Positions 1 to 4,522 of a stretch of 5,257 nt of DNA are shown piece after piece (position 1 is the first letter of the stretch; the number at the start of each line of letters is the position of its first letter). The stretch spans positions 1 to 5,257 of the forward strand of contig CAMENQ010000182.1 in assembly GCA_945928585.1 (NCBI GenBank), read 5' to 3'. The notes beneath the pieces were generated by a model that was given only the letters and a program-made list of their open reading frames with translations, was not told where the DNA came from and did not search any database. Both the position numbers and the translations under genes were made by a program. The stretch is from an uncultured Roseburia sp. Its GTDB lineage: Bacteria > Bacillota > Clostridia > Lachnospirales > Lachnospiraceae.

Positions 1-305
1 AACAATAACCATCTATACTGTTAAGCATTAAAATGGTTACATTTTCAATATCTGTAATTATTTAGTTACTACTAAGTTATTTATACTACATTTATTGCAA
101 TAATGCAAATATCATTTTTTTATCACTTTAAAATTTTAAATATTTTTAATGCCAATTTAATTCTAAAAATCTGTTTTTCACCCTTAAAAAGCATGTTTTT
201 CTATACAAAATCACATATTTTACAGCGATATTTAGCTCCTTTTAAGTCAATTTAATAGTTTTTACCTGTTACCGTTTACATTATTTTTATTACTGTTTTC
301 AGATA
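1..305. other. AT-rich non-coding region upstream of the MocR-type regulator
   Basis: No convincing gene is seen on either strand. The stretch is very AT-rich with many A and T runs. Two details stand out. A perfect 10-bp palindrome, TATTGCAATA, lies at 93-102. A cluster of similar short words in one direction, TTACC (262-266), TTACC (269-273) and TTTAC (275-279), lies just upstream of the proposed promoter. MocR-type regulators often bind spaced direct repeats near their own promoter, so this cluster is a possible operator, but that is inference only. The region may also hold the promoter of a divergent gene beyond the left edge; I could not find a convincing minus-strand -35/-10 pair. Confidence 0.5.
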
Positions 306-334
306 TTGTAATAGCCATTGCATACTGATAAAAT
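306..334 (+). promoter_or_regulatory. Candidate sigma-A promoter of the MocR-type regulator
   Basis: A -35-like TTGTAA (306-311) and a -10-like TAAAAT (329-334) are separated by 17 bp. Transcription would begin near 341. That leaves only about 6 nt before the ATG at 347 but about 27 nt before the ATG at 368, which is one reason for preferring the later start. The -35 match is only partial (4 of 6). Confidence 0.4.
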
Positions 335-367
335 ATTAAGAGAAAAATGAAAGGCATGGGAATTATT

Positions 368-1690
368 ATGAACCTCAATCTGAACTCCACACAATCGACA
401 AGATACCTTCAGGTATATGATTATTATAAGGAAATGATTACCTCAGGGAGACTTCCTGAGAATACGAAAATGCCTTCTATAAGAAGATGTGCAAGTCAGC
501 TCGGGTTAAGTCGCACTACAATAGAAACTGCATACCTGTGCCTTGCAGCCGACGGATATATAATATCACGCCCTCAAAGCGGTTATTATGTGACAAAACG
601 TAATATTAAGAACAATTCTGCTGTTTCGTCTCATCATGCTGATAAGAACAAAGAAAATAAAATAAAATATAATTTTACATCTAACAATGTTGATGCGGAG
701 AGCTTCGATTTTAACCTGTGGCGCAGATACATTAAAAGTGCCCTGCGCCAGGATAAGCGTCTGCTCACTTATGGTGAACCACAGGGCGAATATGAGCTTC
801 GTGAAACTATCTGCAATTATGTTATCAATAAAAGAAATGCTGTATGTCAGCCCGAAAATATCGTAATCGGCGCAGGCTCCCAAAGCCTGTTAAATATTCT
901 ATGCCCTCTCATACGTGAAAGAAAAGAGGTCTGTTTTCATGACTCACAGTTTGCTCAGGGTATTGTAATATTTGAGGATTATGGCTTTAACATAACAAAT
1001 AATCCCGAAAAAGCTGACATTCTCTATATGACACCATCCCACATGACTTCTCTTGGAGATGTTATGTCTGTTGAAAAAAGGCTCTCACTGCTTAGTGAAT
1101 GTGTTTCTCACAACCGTCTTATAATAGAAGACGATTATAATAATGAATTTCGCTATTTCAGTAAGCCACGCCCATGTCTTCAAGGACTTGCAGGCGGGGA
1201 AAATGTGGTGTATTTAAGTACATTTTCAAAGCTTCTGCTGCCATCGATCAGACTAAGCTTCATGATCCTTCCTGATGAACTGCTGCCCTTGTATGAAAAG
1301 AAAAAAATGCTCTACAACCAGACTGCGTCTAAATCAGAACAGCTTGCCCTGTGCCAGTTTCTTCGTGACGGACACCTTGACAGTCAGATAAGAAAGCTGA
1401 AAAGACTGTATTCTAATAAGGATAAAGCTCTTATTTCAGAGCTTGAACAGGCATTTGGCGAATCTGCAAATGTTTATATGGGGGAGTCTGTATCCATGGT
1501 GTATTTACAGGTAAAAAGTGCATTTACAAACGAGGAGTTACAGCAGCGTGCAAAGCAAAATGGAATCCTTGTCTTTGCGTCCCCCACTGAAACTCCAGGA
1601 TATGCAAATATAGCCTTATCCTGCTGTGAAGTACCGGTTGAAGAATTCCATAATGCTGCCCTGCTTCTTAAGGAAGTGGTTGAAATATAG
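368..1690 (+). CDS. MocR/PdxR-type transcriptional regulator (GntR winged helix fused to aminotransferase-like domain)
   Basis: This is a cytoplasmic DNA-binding regulator that probably senses a PLP-linked ligand through a degenerate class I aminotransferase fold. Residues are numbered from the ATG at 347. A GntR-type winged helix spans about 19-84 (tract SGRLPENTKMPSIRRCASQL, then the recognition segment LSRTTIETAY). A linker of about 30 residues follows, then the aminotransferase-like domain from about 115 to 445. Family landmarks are YGEPQGEYELRE (142-153), TPSHMTSLGDVM (229-240), IIEDDYNNEFRY (259-270) and the Schiff-base segment STFSKLLLPSIRLSF (291-305) with lysine K295. The region that usually carries the substrate-carboxylate arginine (L-R-L-G-F type) reads NIALSC (421-426), so that arginine appears absent. 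The start at 368 is chosen because GGGA lies 6 nt upstream and the resulting N-terminus matches the family; 347 is the alternative. No pdxS/pdxT or transporter target is visible. The first strong terminator downstream is the one after the tRNA. Confidence 0.9.
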   Translation: MNLNLNSTQSTRYLQVYDYYKEMITSGRLPENTKMPSIRRCASQLGLSRTTIETAYLCLAADGYIISRPQSGYYVTKRNIKNNSAVSSHHADKNKENKIKYNFTSNNVDAESFDFNLWRRYIKSALRQDKRLLTYGEPQGEYELRETICNYVINKRNAVCQPENIVIGAGSQSLLNILCPLIRERKEVCFHDSQFAQGIVIFEDYGFNITNNPEKADILYMTPSHMTSLGDVMSVEKRLSLLSECVSHNRLIIEDDYNNEFRYFSKPRPCLQGLAGGENVVYLSTFSKLLLPSIRLSFMILPDELLPLYEKKKMLYNQTASKSEQLALCQFLRDGHLDSQIRKLKRLYSNKDKALISELEQAFGESANVYMGESVSMVYLQVKSAFTNEELQQRAKQNGILVFASPTETPGYANIALSCCEVPVEEFHNAALLLKEVVEI

Positions 1691-1743
1691 ATTGTTGTTC
1701 ACAGCCAGTATTCCGTAGCAAATTTATTATGAAAATTTTGCAA
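1691..1743. other. Short spacer after the regulator, no clear terminator
   Basis: A weak AT-rich hairpin with one bulge (arms about 1718-1725 and 1733-1741) lies here but has no U-tract after it. Read-through from the regulator into the tRNA unit is possible. Confidence 0.35.
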
Positions 1744-1772
1744 TTGACAACTTATCGCATTTATTGTATTAT
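1744..1772 (+). promoter_or_regulatory. Strong sigma-A promoter for tRNA-Pro
   Basis: A perfect -35 TTGACA (1744-1749), a 17-bp spacer and the -10 TATTAT (1767-1772, 5 of 6) place the start of transcription near 1779. That is about 16 nt upstream of the tRNA 5' end, a typical stable-RNA arrangement. It is the best-matching plus-strand promoter in the window. Confidence 0.8.
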
Positions 1773-1794
1773 CATATTTGGTTGTTTACCATTT

Positions 1795-1868
1795 CGATGC
1801 GTGGCTCAGTTTGGTAGAGCGCTGCGTTCGGGACGCAGAGGTCGCAAGTTCGAATCTTGTCGCATCGA
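1795..1868 (+). tRNA. tRNA-Pro (anticodon CGG)
   Basis: A complete 74-nt cloverleaf can be folded by eye. The acceptor stem is CGATGCG (1795-1801) with CGCATCG (1861-1867) and discriminator A1868. The D arm is GCTC...GAGC. The anticodon stem is CTGCG (1822-1826) with CGCAG (1834-1838), enclosing the loop TTCGGGA with anticodon CGG at 1829-1831. The T arm is GCAAG-TTCGAAT-CTTGT. The anticodon reads CCG codons for proline. The 3' CCA is not encoded and would be added by tRNA nucleotidyltransferase. The gene has its own promoter and terminator and appears monocistronic. Confidence 0.95.
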
Positions 1869-1880
1869 TTATTGTATATA

Positions 1881-1923
1881 AGCTCTCAATTCCTTGTAAA
1901 TACAGGGGATTGGGAGTTTTTTT
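1881..1923 (+). terminator. Intrinsic terminator after tRNA-Pro
   Basis: A 15-bp stem (1883-1897 with 1902-1916, including three G-U pairs) encloses the four-base loop AAAT and is followed by seven T residues (1917-1923). It lies 14 nt after the tRNA discriminator base and is a canonical Rho-independent terminator. Confidence 0.9.
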
Positions 1924-2005
1924 ATAATCGATATTGTCTATTATGGCATTCGCAGTAAGGGCGAATAGATAGTTATGTAAGGCTATGGTATAAGGGGTAA
2001 ATAGT

Positions 2006-2050
2006 TTTTACATACTAAAGTGGTGAAAAAAGGGCAATTAGTATGTAAAA
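2006..2050. repeat. Inverted-repeat unit 1 (13-bp perfect arms, 19-bp spacer)
   Basis: The left arm TTTTACATACTAA (2006-2018) is the exact reverse complement of TTAGTATGTAAAA (2038-2050), with 19 bp between. The core TACATACTAA ... TTAGTATGTAAA recurs 74 bp downstream in unit 2 with the same spacer length. The long unpaired spacer and absence of a U-tract argue against a terminator. A protein-binding site or the end of a small repeat element fits better. Confidence 0.85.
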
Positions 2051-2082
2051 TCTGCTCCAATTGGGCAGCTTAGCAAAGAAAA

Positions 2083-2123
2083 TACATACTAAAATGAGAA
2101 TAAACTTAAAATTAGTATGTAAA
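2083..2123. repeat. Inverted-repeat unit 2 (10-bp perfect arms, 19-bp spacer)
   Basis: The left arm TACATACTAA (2083-2092) pairs with TTAGTATGTA (2112-2121), again with a 19-bp spacer. Aligned with unit 1, the arms (TACATACTAA and TTAGTATGTAAA) are identical while only 9 of 19 spacer bases match. The arms and their spacing are conserved but the interior is not. Confidence 0.85.
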
Positions 2124-2157
2124 GTACTTAACGGAGCTCACCTATGAATAATATATT

Positions 2158-3549
2158 CTACAACAACAATATCACATTTTCTCTTTTCTTTGCCAGTTCC
2201 ACTAATTCTTTTGTAAATCCGCTTCTGCTGTAAATGCAGTAATACTCTTTACGGTCATTCTTTTTCCAGTCAACATATACACTTTTCTGCTCCAAATTGT
2301 ATAAGATATCCACATCTTTAGGATTTACAGAGTACTTACACTCTCCAAAAATGATTTCTTTTCCAATAGAGTCATAAGCTACTATATCTATCTCAACATC
2401 CTTATTTCCCCAGAATCGTCCTACACGATTAAATGATATGTGACTAAATTCCGGCTGTGTCCACATTTTTTCTCTGCAGATATTTTCATATACATAAGAA
2501 ACATGATTATCTATAAAATTATGCTTAATCTTTTGGAATACATATTCTTCTCTGCCTGCTTCCAGCATACCTTTATTAGGATATACGAACTGAAACCAAA
2601 ACTTTATAAAATTGTCCTTTATAAAATATAGTCCTTTCTTACTCTTCTCTGGATTTTCCTCCGTAACAGGTACTTCACGCTCTAATAAATCAAGCTCTAT
2701 CAGTATTTTTAAATATTTGACAAGACTTGTCTGCTTCACTTCCATTACGCCCGCTATCTTTCCAAGTTTGTGATTACCGGCTGCTATTGTCTTCAATATG
2801 GTAAAATAGCTTCCAATCTCTGTAACTTCTTTTTGGAGAAGGAAAGTCGGTTCTTCATACAGAAAAGATGTATCGGATAAAATATTTTCACGTATTCCTT
2901 CATAGATATCTTCTGTCTGTTCAAACAATTCTATATACTTCGGAACGCCTCCAGTCACAGCAAAATGAAGGATTAGAGAGTCCTGTGATTCTTGCGGCAT
3001 AAATTCCTTATAATGTTCAAATGGTATCTGCTGAAGCTTTATCTGCGCTGTTCTTCTTCCATAAAGCGGACTGTCATAATTTAAAACCTGTGACGTCATC
3101 ATATTAATCAGCGAGCCACATAGAATAAGCATAATATTTCTGCTTTTAAGCTTCTCATCCCATATTTTCATTAAAATGGATGGAAATGCCGCATTTGCCT
3201 TTCCCAGATACTGAAATTCATCCATTACAAGTATAAGCCTCTCCTTAGCTTTATCACATTCGCCTGCAATAATGTCAAAAACAGTTTCCCATCTCGTTAT
3301 CTGTGCTTCACTAAGCAGTGTGTTATCAAGTGCCTCTGCAACGGTATCTTTGAATGCATTTCTGTTTTCTGTTTCATTTTCTTCCGTTGCAAGGAACATG
3401 ATGCTCCTTTTATCCTTACAGAATTCTTTTATAAGTGCCGTCTTGCCTACACGTCTTCTCCCATATATGACCACAAAGGACGCTTCTTTTCTGTTATATT
3501 CTTTTCTTAAAGTTTCAAGCTCTTTTTTCCGGTCTATAAATTTTTCCAT
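2158..3549 (-). CDS. AAA+ ATPase of the ATPase_2-DUF234 family (PD-(D/E)XK-like C-terminus)
   Basis: This 463-residue cytoplasmic P-loop ATPase belongs to a family abundant in archaea and Clostridia whose role is not established. Motifs, numbered from the ATG at 3549: Walker A GRRRVGKT (30-37), Walker B LILVMDEFQYL (105-115; D110, E111), a sensor-1-like LILCGSL (141-147), an arginine-rich GRRTAQIKL (164-172), and a winged-helix segment at about 245-292. The DUF234 hallmark YFIKDNFIKFWFQFVYPN follows (308-325). The C-terminus has VEIDIVA (385-391) and FGECKY (401-406), giving D388...E403-x-K405 as in PD-(D/E)XK nucleases. The length is normal and no lesion is seen. A GTG at 3558 is in frame, but AGGAG at 3558-3562 lies 8 nt before the ATG at 3549, which settles the start. 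The gene stands alone, with its own promoter (3595-3622) and palindromic repeats beyond its 3' end. Whether it cuts DNA is not shown by the sequence. Confidence 0.9.
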   Translation of the reverse strand: MEKFIDRKKELETLRKEYNRKEASFVVIYGRRRVGKTALIKEFCKDKRSIMFLATEENETENRNAFKDTVAEALDNTLLSEAQITRWETVFDIIAGECDKAKERLILVMDEFQYLGKANAAFPSILMKIWDEKLKSRNIMLILCGSLINMMTSQVLNYDSPLYGRRTAQIKLQQIPFEHYKEFMPQESQDSLILHFAVTGGVPKYIELFEQTEDIYEGIRENILSDTSFLYEEPTFLLQKEVTEIGSYFTILKTIAAGNHKLGKIAGVMEVKQTSLVKYLKILIELDLLEREVPVTEENPEKSKKGLYFIKDNFIKFWFQFVYPNKGMLEAGREEYVFQKIKHNFIDNHVSYVYENICREKMWTQPEFSHISFNRVGRFWGNKDVEIDIVAYDSIGKEIIFGECKYSVNPKDVDILYNLEQKSVYVDWKKNDRKEYYCIYSRSGFTKELVELAKKRENVILLL

Positions 3550-3557
3550 TGAAAACA

Positions 3558-3562
3558 CTCCT
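3558..3562 (-). promoter_or_regulatory. Ribosome binding site that fixes the ATPase start
   Basis: On the minus strand AGGAG occupies 3562-3558, with 8 nt to the ATG at 3549. The upstream in-frame GTG (3558-3556) overlaps this site and has no Shine-Dalgarno of its own at usable distance, so it is not the start. Confidence 0.8.
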
Positions 3563-3590
3563 GTCTCTGAATAGTTGTGCTCTTGTTATT

Positions 3591-3618
3591 AATTATTATA
3601 CTTCTAAGTATAATAATT
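3591..3618. repeat. 13-bp perfect palindrome overlapping the ATPase promoter (candidate operator)
   Basis: AATTATTATACTT (3591-3603) and AAGTATAATAATT (3606-3618) are exact reverse complements separated by two bases. A related direct copy of the right arm, AAGTATATTATTTA, begins at 3621. The palindrome covers the -10 box and the whole spacer of the ATPase promoter. It lies upstream of the expected transcription start, so it would act on DNA, not as an RNA hairpin. A repressor site is the simplest reading. Confidence 0.65.
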
Positions 3619-3622
3619 TCAA
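3595..3622 (-). promoter_or_regulatory. Sigma-A promoter of the ATPase gene
   Basis: Read on the minus strand, TTGAAA (3622-3617) is followed after 16 bp by a perfect TATAAT (3600-3595). Transcription would start near 3588, giving a leader of about 39 nt before the ATG at 3549. Confidence 0.7.
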
Positions 3623-3659
3623 GTATATTATTTATATACCTGTTCAATATTACAAATAA

Positions 3660-3687
3660 TTGATTTAGCATGTTGTATATTTATCAT
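3660..3687 (+). promoter_or_regulatory. Candidate promoter for the toxin-antitoxin operon
   Basis: TTGATT (4 of 6) and TATCAT (5 of 6) are separated by 16 bp. It is the best plus-strand pair in this gap, but the implied leader of about 158 nt is long for a toxin-antitoxin operon, so the assignment is tentative. Confidence 0.3.
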
Positions 3688-3806
3688 GAAGCAAAAGCTA
3701 AATAAACTGCTTTAAATCCATCGTGATAGTCATTTACTGTTGTTTATGCAAGTTTAATAATAAATTATAACCCATCTTTTCCTGTGAGAGTATGAAGATG
3801 TAAAAG

Positions 3807-3818
3807 CATACTAAAATG
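3807..3818. repeat. Extra copy of the CATACTAAAATG motif
   Basis: These 12 bp are identical to 2085-2096 in repeat unit 2. The matching right arm (TTAGTATGTA) is not found at the expected position about 29 bp further on, so this is at most a half unit. An AGTATG lies 12 bp to its left in inverted orientation. With units 1 and 2 it places the motif on both sides of the ATPase gene. Confidence 0.5.
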
Positions 3819-3851
3819 CGATAATTGTGTCAAAGAAATGAGTTGGACATT

Positions 3852-4019
3852 ATGCCACTTATTATGCCTATTGAAAACTTAAGAAATACAAACGAAATCT
3901 CAGATATTGCACATATGGAACAAGAGCTGATATTTATTACCAAAAACGGCTACAGCGATTTAGTAGTAATGAGCAATGAAATTTATGATAAATTCGCAAA
4001 AATAAACCATATCGATTGA
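3852..4019 (+). CDS. Phd/YefM-family antitoxin, truncated by an in-frame TGA
   Basis: The 55-residue product is the N-terminal, DNA-binding half of a Phd/YefM-type antitoxin: MPLIMPIENLRNTNEIS at the start and IFITKNGYSDLVVMS at about 27-41 are typical of the family. In complete members this half dimerises and represses the operon, while a C-terminal tail wraps and neutralises the toxin. Here the frame stops at TGA 4017-4019, yet the same frame continues with a recognisable tail up to 4115. An intact gene would encode about 87 residues. The start is ATG 3852, with GGA 4 nt upstream as a weak ribosome site; an in-frame TTG at 3825 would add nine residues that do not look like the family. The truncated protein might still bind DNA but should not neutralise the toxin. 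Confidence 0.75.
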   Translation: MPLIMPIENLRNTNEISDIAHMEQELIFITKNGYSDLVVMSNEIYDKFAKINHID

Positions 4020-4115
4020 GCTATCTATGAATCAGAGCATGAAATATCAAACGGAGCAAAAGCAGTAGATGCCGATGTTGTATTTGAAAAGCTGGAGAAG
4101 AAATATTTTGGATAA
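4020..4115 (+). pseudogene. Detached C-terminal tail of the antitoxin
   Basis: In frame with the antitoxin and directly after its TGA, this segment reads AIYESEHEIS ... FEKLEKKYFG and ends with TAA (4113-4115). Its amphipathic, acidic character and final Y-F-G before the toxin start match the toxin-binding tail of Phd/YefM antitoxins. It also keeps the expected 8-bp overlap with the toxin start. It has no in-frame ATG, GTG or TTG for re-initiation. A single change such as CGA to TGA would explain the stop. Confidence 0.75.
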
Positions 4116-4371
4116 ATACAGAGTACAAATCAACCCCAGAGCAATTCGGGAACTAGATAAAATATTTGAATATATTGCACTCGATAAACTCTCTCCTGAA
4201 AGTGCAATAGGACAAGTAAGCAGAATAAAGAGCGCAATTCTAAGATTGGATACATTTCCGCAGTCTCATCAAGAAAGAAATGAAGGAAGATATGCTGGAA
4301 AAGGCTATCTGCAACCATTGATAGATAATTATCTTGCCATGTTTAGGATTGATGAAAGCAAAAAATTGTAA
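4108..4371 (+). CDS. RelE/ParE-superfamily toxin, C-terminus lost by a one-base slip
   Basis: Members of this superfamily are ribosome-dependent mRNA interferases (RelE) or gyrase inhibitors (ParE); which one applies cannot be told here. The 87-residue product begins MDKYRVQINPRAIRELDKIF and includes RLDTFPQSHQERN (46-58), GKGY (64-67) and LIDNYLAMFRIDESKKL (71-87), the usual strand order. The start is a TTG at 4108 overlapping the old antitoxin stop, with GGAG 10 nt upstream (4094-4097). An in-frame ATG at 4069 would add 13 unrelated residues from within the antitoxin. The frame ends early at TAA 4369-4371. A different frame at once continues MVVTIQYKIS up to TAG 4401-4403, which is how the last strand of the family normally reads. 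One extra A in the A6 run (4360-4365) would restore a 98-residue protein ending KKIVMVVTIQYKIS. Without that strand the toxin is probably inactive. Confidence 0.8.
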   Translation: MDKYRVQINPRAIRELDKIFEYIALDKLSPESAIGQVSRIKSAILRLDTFPQSHQERNEGRYAGKGYLQPLIDNYLAMFRIDESKKL

Positions 4372-4403
4372 TGGTTGTTACGATACAATATAAAATAAGC
4401 TAG
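4372..4403 (+). pseudogene. Out-of-frame C-terminal remnant of the toxin
   Basis: This is the displaced last beta-strand of the toxin. With A4371 it reads MVVTIQYKIS and then TAG. Its fit to the V-x-V-T-x-Q-Y ending of RelE/ParE toxins shows that the upstream frame has slipped by one base near 4360-4369. Confidence 0.7.
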
Positions 4404-4440
4404 ATAGCTTATGTTTCATACGACTATTTGTTTCTGAGCA

Positions 4441-4473
4441 AAAACCCCAAGGTGTAATATACCCTGGGGTTTT
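4441..4473. terminator. Bidirectional intrinsic terminator
   Basis: AAAACCCCA (4441-4449) pairs with TGGGGTTTT (4465-4473). The stem continues after one A-C mismatch with GGTG / TACC around the loop TAATA (4455-4459). T-rich tracts follow on both strands (TTTTATAATTT on plus, TTTTTGC on minus). It can therefore stop both the plus-strand toxin-antitoxin transcript and the minus-strand repeat-protein transcript, whose stop codon is about 50 nt away. Confidence 0.9.
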
Positions 4474-4522
4474 ATAATTTACATTCACTATTAGTCTCGC
4501 CTGCGGTTTACTGTAAAGTTTC

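Larger units (their letters stand above)
1924..2157. other. Intergenic region carrying repeat units, no gene seen
   Basis: The stretch lies between the tRNA terminator and the 3' end of the minus-strand ATPase gene. It contains a small hairpin, ATTCGC / GCGAAT (1948-1953 with 1961-1966), then the two 41-bp inverted-repeat units listed separately. Between those units is a second short hairpin (CTGC 2052-2055 with GCAG 2065-2068, AATT at its tip). No classical terminator with a U-tract is seen for the ATPase gene on the minus strand. Confidence 0.6.
3623..3851. other. Intergenic region between the ATPase and the toxin-antitoxin remnant
   Basis: I see no gene here; the open stretches are only about ten codons long (for example from the ATG at 3670). 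A plus-strand promoter candidate is TTGATT (3660-3665), a 16-bp spacer, then TATCAT (3682-3687), about 160 nt before the antitoxin start. Near the right end, AGTATG (3789-3794) and CATACT (3807-3812) form a short inverted pair with a 12-bp gap. The right half continues as CATACTAAAATG, identical over 12 bp to repeat unit 2 on the other side of the ATPase gene. Confidence 0.5.

Noticed and set aside
1718..1741. Terminator of the MocR-type regulator
   Set aside because: The stem is weak, AT-rich and bulged, has no following U-tract, and runs into the tRNA promoter.
2006..2121. Terminators for the minus-strand ATPase gene
   Set aside because: The arms are AT-rich with a 19-base unpaired gap and are not followed by a U-tract on the minus strand.
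2006..2123. Short CRISPR-like array
   Set aside because: There are only two units, each an inverted repeat with a 19-bp interior and no direct-repeat/spacer alternation of usual size, and no cas genes in the window.
3550..3558. GTG at 3558 as the ATPase start
   Set aside because: The AGGAG ribosome site overlaps this codon and lies at ideal distance from the ATG at 3549.
3272..3574. Plus-strand open frame opposite the ATPase 5' end
   Set aside because: It is a low-complexity serine/leucine-rich shadow of the Walker A region of the ATPase, without a ribosome site or family likeness.
4017..4019. TGA read as a sense codon (selenocysteine or tryptophan)
   Set aside because: The other complete genes here contain no in-frame TGA, and antitoxins of this family have no conserved cysteine at this place. 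A simple nonsense mutation is more likely.
4069..4107. ATG at 4069 as the toxin start
   Set aside because: The 13 added residues come from inside the antitoxin tail in another frame and do not resemble the family. The TTG at 4108 matches the family N-terminus and has a ribosome site.
4130..4318. Minus-strand open frame opposite the toxin
   Set aside because: It is antisense to a recognisable toxin and shows no protein-family features.
4397..4410. AAGCTA-GA-TAGCTT as an operator
   Set aside because: Six-base arms at the end of the toxin remnant are expected by chance in DNA of this composition, and the site is downstream of the operon.
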